64,000 nt of DNA. Origin: Achromobacter marplatensis. GTDB taxonomy: Bacteria > Pseudomonadota > Gammaproteobacteria > Burkholderiales > Burkholderiaceae_B. Each line of letters begins with the position of its first letter. The stretch's first letter is position 1. The stretch is taken from NCBI RefSeq assembly GCF_002209535.1, contig NZ_NJIG01000009.1:62001-126000 (forward strand), given 5' to 3'. Positions 29,035 to 36,739 of this stretch are shown here, piece after piece. Made by a program: the position numbers and the translations under genes. The notes under the pieces are model-generated. The model made no database searches. It was given only the letters and a program-made list of their open reading frames with translations, and was not told where the DNA came from.

Positions 29035-29789
29035 CCGTGATTTCCAACCGATCTTCCGACATTGCTGCTGACCTGGATGCCGGGCTGGCCCCGCGCTGGC
29101 GCGAGCTGACCGAGTGCCTGGCACAAGTCCAGCGCCGCTATCCCGATGCGGCGCTCGCGTCCTCGCTGGCGGCCGAAGACATGGTGCTGACGCACGCCAT
29201 CTACGCCTCGGGCCTGGACCTGGAAGTGTTCACGCTGGATACGGGCCGGCTGCATGCTGAAACGCTCGGCGTGCTGGATGCGGTGCAGGCGCGCTACGGA
29301 CGCAGCGTCACCGTGTACCGGCCCGTTGCGGCCGCGGTGGATGCGCACGTGGCGGCGCACGGTGCGTATGCCTTCTACGAAAGCGTCGAACTGCGTAAAG
29401 CCTGTTGCCAGATCCGCAAGGTCGAGCCGCTCAAGCGCGCGCTGGCCGGGCGTGGCGCGTGGATTACCGGCCAGCGCCGCCAGCAATCCACGACGCGCGG
29501 CGAGCTGCCGCTGGAAGAGCAGGACGCCACCTTCGGCCTCTACAAGTTCAACCCGCTGGCCGAGTGGAGCGAGGAAGAGGTGTGGGCCGTCATCCGCGCG
29601 CTGGACATCCCGTACAACCCCTTGCACGACCAGGGCTATCCGTCGATCGGGTGCGAACCCTGTACGCGCGCGATCCGTCCGGGCGAAGACCTGCGGGCGG
29701 GGCGCTGGTGGTGGGAGTCGTCGGATTCCAAGGAATGCGGCCTGCATGCGGGCAACCGAGTCATCAGTGTCGTGGCGCGCGGCGACTGA
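29031..29789 (+). CDS. cysH: Adenylyl-sulfate (APS) reductase, assimilatory, 4Fe-4S type
   Basis: This 252-residue member of the PAPS/APS reductase family keeps all iron-sulfur ligands: Cys125-Cys126 (RKACCQIRK) and Cys208-x2-Cys211 (IGCEPCTRA). The catalytic cysteine is in [10 protein letters not shown] (Cys236). The CC...CxxC pattern marks enzymes that reduce APS rather than PAPS, using thioredoxin, to give sulfite. This fits the absence of an APS kinase domain or gene in the cluster. It overlaps cysA by four bases and precedes cysD by 40 bases. Confidence 0.94.
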   Translation: MTVISNRSSDIAADLDAGLAPRWRELTECLAQVQRRYPDAALASSLAAEDMVLTHAIYASGLDLEVFTLDTGRLHAETLGVLDAVQARYGRSVTVYRPVAAAVDAHVAAHGAYAFYESVELRKACCQIRKVEPLKRALAGRGAWITGQRRQQSTTRGELPLEEQDATFGLYKFNPLAEWSEEEVWAVIRALDIPYNPLHDQGYPSIGCEPCTRAIRPGEDLRAGRWWWESSDSKECGLHAGNRVISVVARGD

Positions 29790-29829
29790 GGCCGGCCATG
29801 AATTCGAAATCTGTTTTAGGGGAATACCT

Positions 29830-30738
29830 ATGTCTGCTGTGATCCAACGCAGCCACCTGGATTGGCTGGAATCGGAAGCGATATTCATCTTGCGCGAGGT
29901 CGCCGCCGAAAGCGAAAACCCCGTGCTGCTGTTTTCGGGCGGCAAGGATTCGGTGGTGCTGCTGCGCCTGGCCGAAAAAGCCTTCCGCCCCGGGCGCTTT
30001 CCGTTCCCGCTCATGCACATCGATACGGGGCATAACTTCGACGAAGTGATCGCCTTTCGCGACCAGCGCGCCGCCGAACTGGGCGAGAAGCTGATCGTGC
30101 GCAGCGTGGAAGACTCCATCAAGCGCGGCAGCGTGGTGCTGCGCCGGGAGACCGATTCGCGCAATGCGGCCCAGGCGGTGACGCTGCTGGAGGCCATCGA
30201 GGAATTCGGCTTCGATGCCTGCATCGGCGGCGCGCGACGCGACGAGGAAAAGGCGCGCGCCAAGGAACGCATCTTTTCATTCCGCGACGAATTCGGCCAA
30301 TGGGACCCCAAGGCCCAGCGGCCGGAACTGTGGAACCTGTTCAACACCCGCGTGCACCGCGGCGAGAACATGCGCGTCTTTCCGATCTCGAACTGGACCG
30401 AGCTGGACGTCTGGCAATACATCCAGCGCGAACAGCTGGCGTTGCCGTCCATTTACTTCAGCCATGAACGCGACGTGGTGCGGCGCAAGGGCCTGTTGGT
30501 GCCGGTCACGCGCCTGACGCCGCCGCAGGAAGGCGAGCAGGTCGAGCGCCTGCCCGTGCGTTTCCGCACCGTGGGCGACATCTCGTGCACGTGCCCGGTG
30601 GCCTCCGACGCCGCCGACACCATCGCCATCATTGCCGAGACGGCGGTGACCGACATCACCGAGCGCGGCGCCACGCGCATGGACGACCAGACTTCCGAGG
30701 CCTCGATGGAGCGCCGCAAGAAGGAAGGTTATTTCTGA
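29830..30738 (+). CDS. cysD: Sulfate adenylyltransferase subunit 2
   Basis: This 302-residue protein has the PP-loop LLFSGGKDSVVLLRLAEKAF near residue 33, used for ATP pyrophosphate chemistry. HIDTGHNFDEVIAFRD, GARRDEEKARAKERIFSFRD and the C-terminal RRKKEGYF are standard CysD blocks. With the GTPase CysN it makes APS from sulfate and ATP. I chose ATG 29830 by alignment to the family start (MSAVIQRSHLDWLE). The intergenic region to cysN carries a UUCG hairpin. Confidence 0.95.
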   Translation: MSAVIQRSHLDWLESEAIFILREVAAESENPVLLFSGGKDSVVLLRLAEKAFRPGRFPFPLMHIDTGHNFDEVIAFRDQRAAELGEKLIVRSVEDSIKRGSVVLRRETDSRNAAQAVTLLEAIEEFGFDACIGGARRDEEKARAKERIFSFRDEFGQWDPKAQRPELWNLFNTRVHRGENMRVFPISNWTELDVWQYIQREQLALPSIYFSHERDVVRRKGLLVPVTRLTPPQEGEQVERLPVRFRTVGDISCTCPVASDAADTIAIIAETAVTDITERGATRMDDQTSEASMERRKKEGYF

Positions 30739-30747
30739 ATGCAGTAA

Positions 30748-30767
30748 CCGCCGGCTTCGGCCGGCGG
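30748..30767 (+). repeat. Intercistronic UUCG tetraloop hairpin between cysD and cysN
   Basis: CCGCCGGC-TTCG-GCCGGCGG forms a perfect 8-base GC stem with a UUCG loop. It ends 13 bases before the cysN ATG and has no T-run. Confidence 0.8.
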
Positions 30768-30780
30768 CAGGGGAACGCAC

Positions 30781-32079
30781 ATGAACGCACTGAATGACTC
30801 TTTTCTTTCCGGCGCCGGCAACGGCGTGCTGCGCCTGATCACGGCGGGCTCCGTCGACGACGGCAAGTCCACGCTGATCGGCCGCCTGCTGTATGACAGC
30901 AAGGGCGTGTTCGCCGACCAGCTGGACGCGATCTCGCGCGCCAAGCATAAGCGCGTGGCGGGCGACGGTATCGATTTCTCGTTGCTGACCGACGGGCTGG
31001 AAGCCGAGCGGGAGCAGGGCATCACCATCGACGTGGCCTATCGCTACTTCTCCACGCCGACGCGAAAATTCATCATTGCCGACGCGCCAGGGCACGAGCA
31101 GTACACGCGCAACATGGTCACGGGGGCCTCGACGGCCGACGTCGCGGTCATCCTGATCGACGCCACGCGCGCGGCCGACGGCAAGTTGCTGGCCCAGACC
31201 AAGCGCCACAGCACCATCGCGCGCCTGCTGGGCATCCGGCACATCGTGGTGGCGGTCAACAAGATGGATCTGGTGGACTGGGACCGCACCGTGTTCGAGC
31301 GCATCCGCGATGCCTATGCCGATCTGGCCGGCAAGCTGGGCTTCGCGCATTTCGATGCGCTGCCGCTGTCGGCGTTGAACGGCGACAACGTCGTCACGCT
31401 GTCGTCGAAGACGCCGTGGTACGAAGGCCGGCCCCTCTTGGCGCTGCTGGAATCGCTGGACTTGGCCAGTGATGGTCGCGCGCTGCCGTTGCGCTTTCCC
31501 GTGCAGTGGGTGGCGCGCCACGATGGCGACCGCAAGGATGATTTCCGCGGCTATGCGGGTCGCGTGGCCAGCGGCGTGGTGCGCCCGGGCGATGCGGTCA
31601 CCGTGCAACCGTCGGGCGTGACGGCGGTGGTGCGCGAAGTGCGCGTCTTCGATCGCGCGCAGGAGGAAGCGGTGGCCGGAGACTCGGTGACGCTGGTGCT
31701 GGACCGCGACGTGGACGTGTCGCGTGGCGATGTGATCGTGCACACGGCTGCGCCCGCGCAAGTGGCGCGCGAGTTCGAAGCCGAGCTGTGCTGGCTGGAT
31801 GCGCAGGCGTTGAATCCAGCGCGCAAGTATCTGCTGAAGTCCGGTACGCGATTGACGTCGGCGAAGATCCGCGCGGTGCTCTCGCATCGCGACATCCACG
31901 AATTGCAGGAGGTCGCGAACACCGAAGGCACCTTGCGCATGAATGACATTGGACGCGTGACATTCACCACGCGCGAGGCGTTGGCGGTCGATCGCTATGC
32001 CGATGTGCCGGCCACGGGAGCCTTCATCCTGATCGATGAGGCCACGCATCAGACCGCGGCGGCGGGCATGTTGCGCTGA
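30781..32079 (+). CDS. cysN: Sulfate adenylyltransferase subunit 1 (GTPase)
   Basis: This 432-residue translation-factor-like GTPase has the P-loop GSVDDGKSTLIGRLLY, G3 DAPGHEQYTRNM and G4 VNKMDLVD, followed by two beta-barrel domains (about 230-430). It hydrolyses GTP to drive APS formation by CysD. The length shows there is no fused APS kinase (CysC), which agrees with an APS reductase route. It ends the sbp-cysTWA-cysHDN run; a weak hairpin terminator follows. Confidence 0.95.
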   Translation: MNALNDSFLSGAGNGVLRLITAGSVDDGKSTLIGRLLYDSKGVFADQLDAISRAKHKRVAGDGIDFSLLTDGLEAEREQGITIDVAYRYFSTPTRKFIIADAPGHEQYTRNMVTGASTADVAVILIDATRAADGKLLAQTKRHSTIARLLGIRHIVVAVNKMDLVDWDRTVFERIRDAYADLAGKLGFAHFDALPLSALNGDNVVTLSSKTPWYEGRPLLALLESLDLASDGRALPLRFPVQWVARHDGDRKDDFRGYAGRVASGVVRPGDAVTVQPSGVTAVVREVRVFDRAQEEAVAGDSVTLVLDRDVDVSRGDVIVHTAAPAQVAREFEAELCWLDAQALNPARKYLLKSGTRLTSAKIRAVLSHRDIHELQEVANTEGTLRMNDIGRVTFTTREALAVDRYADVPATGAFILIDEATHQTAAAGMLR

Positions 32080-32090
32080 AGCTTGAGCGG

Positions 32091-32125
32091 GCTGGAAAAC
32101 AACGGATTTCCAGCTCGGATTTTGC
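32091..32125 (+). terminator. Probable terminator after cysN
   Basis: GCTGGAAA pairs with TTTCCAGC around an 8-base loop, followed by a broken T-rich tract. Stem and T-run are only moderate. Confidence 0.4.
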
Positions 32126-32255
32126 TGTTGTTTTTCTTCCAAATCCAATGCTGGTGCGGCTCTCCGGGCCATATCGCCTGATGAAATCGATTTGTTCAGA
32201 CGAGGCCCGCATCTTGCGGTAAAGTGGGGCTGTCTTACGAAAAGGCTTTTGGTGC

Positions 32256-32284
32256 TTGTCAAAACCACTGTGTTTTTGTACAGT
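32256..32284 (+). promoter_or_regulatory. Sigma-70 promoter of the radical SAM gene
   Basis: TTGTCA (32256-32261) and TACAGT (32279-32284) are separated by exactly 17 bases. The -10 lies inside the LexA-like box, the usual arrangement for SOS repression. Transcription would start only about 0-2 bases before ATG 32292, so the mRNA would be nearly leaderless. Confidence 0.6.
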
Positions 32285-32285
32285 A
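32266..32285 (+). promoter_or_regulatory. LexA (SOS) box
   Basis: CTGTGTTTTTGTACAG (32268-32283) matches the CTGT-N8-ACAG core exactly. The 20-base window CACTGTGTTTTTGTACAGTA agrees with the E. coli-type consensus at 15 of 20 positions by my alignment. Beta- and gammaproteobacterial LexA share this core. It overlaps the -10 element and ends 7 bases before the start codon. Confidence 0.8.
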
Positions 32286-32291
32286 GTTTTT

Positions 32292-33674
32292 ATGGCACGC
32301 ACCGATCATTCTTTTCCCGCCGGTTCTGGGTCCCCGGCTGCCGCCCCCGCCGCCTTGCGCGGTCGGGGTGCGGTTACTAATGTTCGGCATCGCTTTCAGC
32401 GCGATGACCGCGTGCAGGTCGATGACGGCTGGTCCGCGTCCGGTCTGCCGGCGGATTTCGTAGAGTCCGTCCCCGAATTTTCTTCCGATGCATCGTCCGC
32501 CGCACGGGTCATTCCGATCCTGCCGGATTCCCGCCTTGCGCCTGCCGCGCCCAAAACCACGGTTACGGCCGAAGAAGCGCGCAAGATGCTGTCGCGCAAC
32601 GATTCGCCCGACATTCCCTTTGATGTAGCCGTCAATCCGTACCGGGGCTGCGAACATGGCTGCGTGTACTGCTACGCCCGGCCTACGCATTCCTACCTGG
32701 GGATGTCCCCCGGGCTGGACTTCGAAACCCGGCTTGTAGCGAAGGCCAATGCCGTCCAGGCGCTGCGGGCCGAGCTCAGCCGTCCTGGCTACAAGCCCTC
32801 GCCCATCAACATCGGTTCCGCCACGGATGCCTACCAGCCCATCGAACGCGAATGGCGGCTGACCCGCGGCTTGCTTGAACTGATGCTGGAAACCCGGCAT
32901 CCCCTCACCATCGTCACGAAGAACGCGCTGGTCGCCCGCGATGTGGACTTGCTGGCCGCCCTGGCCGAACAGAAGCTCGTGGTGGTCTACATGAGCATCA
33001 CCTCGCTGGATGCGGGCATGGCCCGCACGCTGGAACCCCGTGCCGCCGCGCCCTGGCGCCGGTTGGAAACCGTGCGCACGCTGACCGAGGCCGGCGTGCC
33101 GGTGGGCGTGCTGGTGGCGCCGGTCATCCCGTTCATCAACGATGAATCCATGGAGCACATCCTCCAGGAGTCCAAGGCGGCCGGCGCGCATTACGCCAGC
33201 TATACCGTCTTGCGCCTGCCGTGGGAGGTCAAGACCCTGTTCGAGGACTGGCTCAACATCCATTTCCCCGACCGCGCTCAGCGCGTGCTGCACCGCATTG
33301 AAGACCTGCGCAATGGTCGCCGCAACGACCCGAATTTCGGCTCCCGCATGCGTGGCACCGGTATCTGGGCCGATCTGCTGCGCCAACGGTTCGCCGTGGC
33401 TACCCGAAAGCTCGGGTTGAACCGTCACCGCCTTGCCCTGGATTGCGACCGTTTCCAGCCGCCTCTGGCCCCGAATGCGACGCCGTCGCTGTTCACGGCG
33501 GCCGCGTCGGGTACGTCCGTAGCGTCTTCTTCCGATTTCCAATCCCCGGTTGGCGCGCAAGCGTCTTCAGGGGTCCCTTTTTCTGATGGGTTGCCGGCAG
33601 TCAGTGGCGCAGTGGGCCGCGGTGCGCGCCAACTGCGCGCCATAGCCGCGGGCCAGTTGTCATTGTTCGATTGA
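32292..33674 (+). CDS. PA0069-family (SplB-like) radical SAM protein with C-terminal clamp-binding motif
   Basis: From ATG 32292 the protein has 460 residues; a TTG at 32256 is inside the promoter and rejected. The radical SAM cluster motif is CEHGCVYCYARPTH, with Cys120, Cys124 and Cys127, in a domain of about residues 105-360. SPINIGSATDAYQPIEREW is shared with SplB-like photoproduct lyases. Residues about 385-450 are Ser/Ala/Pro-rich and probably disordered. The protein ends in QLSLFD, a perfect match to the bacterial sliding-clamp motif QL[S/D]LF. A LexA box controls the promoter. I infer an SOS-induced DNA repair enzyme recruited to the beta clamp; the substrate is unknown. Confidence 0.85.
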   Translation: MARTDHSFPAGSGSPAAAPAALRGRGAVTNVRHRFQRDDRVQVDDGWSASGLPADFVESVPEFSSDASSAARVIPILPDSRLAPAAPKTTVTAEEARKMLSRNDSPDIPFDVAVNPYRGCEHGCVYCYARPTHSYLGMSPGLDFETRLVAKANAVQALRAELSRPGYKPSPINIGSATDAYQPIEREWRLTRGLLELMLETRHPLTIVTKNALVARDVDLLAALAEQKLVVVYMSITSLDAGMARTLEPRAAAPWRRLETVRTLTEAGVPVGVLVAPVIPFINDESMEHILQESKAAGAHYASYTVLRLPWEVKTLFEDWLNIHFPDRAQRVLHRIEDLRNGRRNDPNFGSRMRGTGIWADLLRQRFAVATRKLGLNRHRLALDCDRFQPPLAPNATPSLFTAAASGTSVASSSDFQSPVGAQASSGVPFSDGLPAVSGAVGRGARQLRAIAAGQLSLFD

Positions 33675-33687
33675 TTGCCGGTCGATA

Positions 33688-33705
33688 CCGCGGTGCTCGC
33701 CGCGG
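33688..33705 (+). repeat. Small hairpin between the radical SAM gene and the next gene
   Basis: CCGCGG-TGCTCG-CCGCGG forms a 6-base GC stem with no T-run. It need not stop transcription. Confidence 0.45.
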
Positions 33706-33733
33706 CATGGAATCGTTTCTCCAAGGAGTTCCT

Positions 33734-34201
33734 ATGAACACCGCTGATATTTCCGTCTTGTCGGACGAGCTCACCGTCTCGCTGAACCCGCTGCGTCGCA
33801 GCGCGCATCGCGCCCGCGCGGTTTGCGCCAAGTTGGCGGGCCTGGCCATGCCCTGGACCACGTCGTCGGCGGATGCCGAACCGCGTCACCGAGTGCGCCC
33901 GGGCTCCATGCCGGCCCGGTGGCCGTTCCCGCCGACGCCGGTGGACGAAGGCGCCGCGGGCCAGGCGGCGGTGCTGCCGGTGTCGGCGCCGACGGTTCGC
34001 CCCGCGGCTCCGATGGCACCGGTGGTAACCAGCGTGCCTGCTGCGCCCGCTGTGCGCGAACGTAGCCTGGGCAACGCCACGGTCGAACCCGTGACGTCCC
34101 AAGTCACCATGAAGGCCATGGTGGTTGATGTGGTGATGGTGTTGGCTTGGGGCGCAATCATCCCCGGCCTGATGTGGCTGGGGGCGGCCGCAGGGTTCTG
34201 A
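33734..34201 (+). CDS. Uncharacterised protein with one C-terminal membrane segment
   Basis: The 155-residue protein starts at ATG 33734 with AAGGAG nine bases upstream, a strong ribosome-binding site that supports a real gene. I do not recognise it. The N-terminal 45 residues are mixed and basic (RRSAHRARAVCAKLAGLAMPW). Residues about 60-115 are Pro/Ala/Val-rich and probably disordered. One hydrophobic helix (about residues 130-153: VVDVVMVLAWGAIIPGLMWL) ends the protein, giving a tail-anchored layout. It follows the LexA-controlled radical SAM gene by 59 bases on the same strand with no clear terminator or promoter, so SOS co-expression is possible. Confidence 0.6.
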   Translation: MNTADISVLSDELTVSLNPLRRSAHRARAVCAKLAGLAMPWTTSSADAEPRHRVRPGSMPARWPFPPTPVDEGAAGQAAVLPVSAPTVRPAAPMAPVVTSVPAAPAVRERSLGNATVEPVTSQVTMKAMVVDVVMVLAWGAIIPGLMWLGAAAGF

Positions 34202-34235
34202 GCGGCTAGAACCCGTGCCGAATGGCCGGGACGGT

Positions 34236-35108
34236 CTAGCTGGAACCCAGCAGAATGACGCCCGCCAAGATGGACAGGCAACCGGCAAGACGGCCGGGAC
34301 CCACCTTTTCGCGCAGCAGGAACATGCCGGCCAAAGTGCCCAGCATCATGGACATCTCGCGTGCAGGAGCCACCAGGCTTAGCGGCGCGCCGTTGCGCAA
34401 GGCATAGAGCACCAGGATGTATCCCAGTGGCGACAGCAGGCCCACGGCCAGCGCCAGATGCCAGTGCCCACGCATGGATTGCCAGGCCTGAGCGCGCCGG
34501 GCCGCCATGTGGGGGGTCATCATGACCGTGCGGGTTACACAGGTAAACCAGTCGAACAGCACTGGGCTGATCAGCAATACCTTGACGCCGTAGGCATCCA
34601 CCACGGTATAGGCCGCGATGAACAGGCCGATCACTACGCCCCAGCGCACCCCCACCCAGGCTTGCGCCTGCTTGAAGATGGCCAGCCGCCCCTGGGTCGC
34701 GATCAGCAGCACGCCGATCACCACGCACAGCATGCCGATGATGCCGGTGCTGGTGGCAGGTTCGCCCAGCAGCAGGAAGGCGCCGGTGGTGGAAAGCAAG
34801 GGCCCGGTGCCGCGGGCAATGGGGTACACCACAGACAGGTCGGCCACCTGATAACCGCGTTGCAGGCACAGGCTGTAGCCAAGATGCAACAAGCTGGACG
34901 TCAGGATGGCGGCCACCACGGGCCAGGTCCAGGTCATGCCGTCGTGCATCAACACCCAGATCACCCAGGGCGCATACAGCACCGAGGCGCACAGCCCGTA
35001 CGCGAAGACGAACGGGGCACCCACCATGGCCGCGCGCTTGGCAAGCAGATTCCACGTTGCGTGGGCCATCGCCGCCAGGATGACCAATAACAGGGACGTA
35101 TACGACAT
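34236..35108 (-). CDS. EamA/DMT-family inner-membrane transporter
   Basis: This 290-residue protein has ten predicted membrane helices in two five-helix halves, the EamA (drug/metabolite transporter) pattern. The N-terminal MAHATWNLLAKRA and the YPIARGTGPLLS and PAREMSMMLGTLAG segments are typical of the family. The substrate cannot be predicted; family members export amino acids, nucleosides or metabolites. It is convergent with the uncharacterised gene (stop-to-stop 34 bases) and divergent from rplS with a 304-base gap. Confidence 0.85.
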   Translation of the reverse strand: MSYTSLLLVILAAMAHATWNLLAKRAAMVGAPFVFAYGLCASVLYAPWVIWVLMHDGMTWTWPVVAAILTSSLLHLGYSLCLQRGYQVADLSVVYPIARGTGPLLSTTGAFLLLGEPATSTGIIGMLCVVIGVLLIATQGRLAIFKQAQAWVGVRWGVVIGLFIAAYTVVDAYGVKVLLISPVLFDWFTCVTRTVMMTPHMAARRAQAWQSMRGHWHLALAVGLLSPLGYILVLYALRNGAPLSLVAPAREMSMMLGTLAGMFLLREKVGPGRLAGCLSILAGVILLGSS

Positions 35109-35412
35109 GTGGGAACAGCGTCAGATGACGTGTTTGTTACAGAAGTGGCAAGGGTACAGCAAAGCCACCGGAAGGTCGCCATTCTACTAGACGCTCAGGC
35201 GAATTTTTGGTGTAGAATCATTGGTTTGCCAAATCTCATCCTCTGCTTGCGGTACGAGTATTGTGCGTTGACCCTTCGGGTTGCCGGCAATACACACGCG
35301 TAGTCAGCCCCGCGGTTTGCCCCAGTGGCGCGCCCCGATGGCCAGCTTCACGTGAACAACATCGAACGGCAAAATTTTTAGTCCGCAAAGACATGATGAT
35401 CTAGGAGTTCTA
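35109..35412. other. 304-base gene-free region upstream of rplS
   Basis: This holds the rplS promoter (TTGACC/TACACA) and a roughly 110-base 5' leader, plus an AT-rich stretch with TAGAAT at 35213-35218 that could be a second -10. I see no gene, and no trace of rpsP, rimM or trmD, which usually precede rplS. Confidence 0.6.
35268..35296 (+). promoter_or_regulatory. Sigma-70 promoter for rplS
   Basis: TTGACC (35268-35273) and TACACA (35291-35296) are spaced by exactly 17 bases, about 115 bases before the rplS start. Confidence 0.55.
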
Positions 35413-35793
35413 ATGAACCTTATCGCTATCCTGGAACAGGAAGAAATTGCCCGTCTGACCGGCGGCCAAGCCAAGCCTGAATTTGCTCCTGGTGACACCG
35501 TCATCGTGAGCGTGAACGTCGTTGAAGGCACCCGCAAGCGCGTGCAGGCTTTCGAAGGCGTTGTTATCGCCAAGCGCAACCGCGGCCTGAACTCCGCGTT
35601 CACCGTGCGCAAGATTTCGTCGGGTGAAGCCGTGGAACGTACGTTCCAGCTGTACTCGCCGCAAATCGCCGGCATCGAAGTCAAGCGCCGCGGCGACGTG
35701 CGCCGCGCCAAGCTGTACTACCTGCGCAACCGCTCGGGCAAGTCGGCGCGTATCAAGGAAAAGCTGGTCAGCAAGCAAGCCTCGGCGGCTTGA
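35413..35793 (+). CDS. rplS: 50S ribosomal protein L19
   Basis: The 126-residue protein starts at ATG 35413 with TAGGAG eight bases upstream. [22 protein letters not shown] and the C-terminal [21 protein letters not shown] are the conserved L19 blocks that contact 23S rRNA at the 30S-50S interface. In most proteobacteria it closes the rpsP-rimM-trmD-rplS operon; here a divergent transporter lies upstream instead, so rplS has its own promoter. A strong terminator follows 80 bases downstream. Confidence 0.97.
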   Translation: MNLIAILEQEEIARLTGGQAKPEFAPGDTVIVSVNVVEGTRKRVQAFEGVVIAKRNRGLNSAFTVRKISSGEAVERTFQLYSPQIAGIEVKRRGDVRRAKLYYLRNRSGKSARIKEKLVSKQASAA

Positions 35794-35872
35794 TCGCTTA
35801 TCGGCACACGGCCCTACCAGTGTCGGACGTCCGCGCCATTCAGCGTTTCCGTCCGGCACAGGTTTCCGGGTT

Positions 35873-35906
35873 AAAAAGGCACCTGCGAGGGTGCCTTTTT
35901 CTTTTT
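35873..35906 (+). terminator. Rho-independent terminator after rplS
   Basis: AAAAAGGCACC pairs with GGTGCCTTTTT (loop TGCGAG), then CTTTTT. It ends only 11 bases before the next start codon, so the NUDIX gene must rely on read-through or a promoter within this region. Confidence 0.92.
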
Positions 35907-35916
35907 GCAAAGCCGA

Positions 35917-36648
35917 ATGTCTGATTCCTCGTATTCCGCGCGGCCCAGAAGGCCGCTCGCACGTCCCGGTTTCGACCCCGCGACGCAACCGTGGGTGGTG
36001 GCCAACGAGTCCTTGCCGGCCGTGCCCGCCAGCCTGCTGACCCCGGATTCCCTGCGGGGCACGCTCAGCCAGCCGTCCACCTGGACGCTGGAGCTTTCGC
36101 GTGACAACGACCTGCGCTATCCAGGCCGCGAAGGCACGCCCGTGCCCGCCGCCGTGTTGATTCCGCTGGTCACCCGCGACAACGGCGTGCACATCATGCT
36201 GACCCAGCGCGCCGCGCATCTGCATGACCATGCCGGCCAGATCAGCTTTCCCGGCGGACGCATCGAAACCAGTGATTCGACCCCGGTGGCCGCCGCCCTG
36301 CGCGAGGCGCAGGAGGAAACGGGCCTGCCCGCCAACCATGTGGAAGTGCTGGGTAGCATGCCGCCGTACCTGACGGCGACGGGTTTTTCAATCATTCCCG
36401 TGGTGTCGCTTGTGCGCCCGGGTTTCGACCTGGCGCCCGACGCGTTCGAAGTGGCGGAAGTGTTCGAGGTGCCGCTGTCCTTCCTGATGGACCCCGCCAA
36501 TCACCGCCTGTACGAAGCGCGGCTGGACGACGGACGGGTGCGCAATTACTACGGCATGCCGTACGGCGACCATTTCATCTGGGGCGCGACTGCCGGCATG
36601 CTGCGCAACCTCTATCACCTGGTGCGCAACGGATTGCAGCCGCGCTGA
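35917..36648 (+). CDS. Coenzyme A pyrophosphatase (NUDIX, NudL/YeaB-like)
   Basis: The 243-residue protein starts at ATG 35917; the in-frame TTG at 35905 lies in the terminator tail. The UPF0035/CoA motif (LTQRAAHLHDHAGQISFPGG) directly precedes a NUDIX box ending ALREAQEETGL, the combination that defines CoA pyrophosphatases. It cleaves CoA or acyl-CoA to 3',5'-ADP and phosphopantetheine derivatives. The first 60 residues are a variable extension. No operon partner is evident; it lies between the rplS terminator and convergent rsgA. Confidence 0.87.
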   Translation: MSDSSYSARPRRPLARPGFDPATQPWVVANESLPAVPASLLTPDSLRGTLSQPSTWTLELSRDNDLRYPGREGTPVPAAVLIPLVTRDNGVHIMLTQRAAHLHDHAGQISFPGGRIETSDSTPVAAALREAQEETGLPANHVEVLGSMPPYLTATGFSIIPVVSLVRPGFDLAPDAFEVAEVFEVPLSFLMDPANHRLYEARLDDGRVRNYYGMPYGDHFIWGATAGMLRNLYHLVRNGLQPR

Positions 36649-36739
36649 CCGAGCCAATCCCCATGCGCCCACCGCACGCCCAATAAGGACGGCCCCTCAT
36701 CGGGGCCGCTGTTCATGTAGGCGGATCTTGCGTCAGCGG

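Noticed and set aside
36690..36708. CGGCCCCTCATCGGGGCCG hairpin between the NUDIX gene and rsgA as a terminator
   Set aside because: It is a good stem but has no T-run on either strand, so I did not list it as a terminator.
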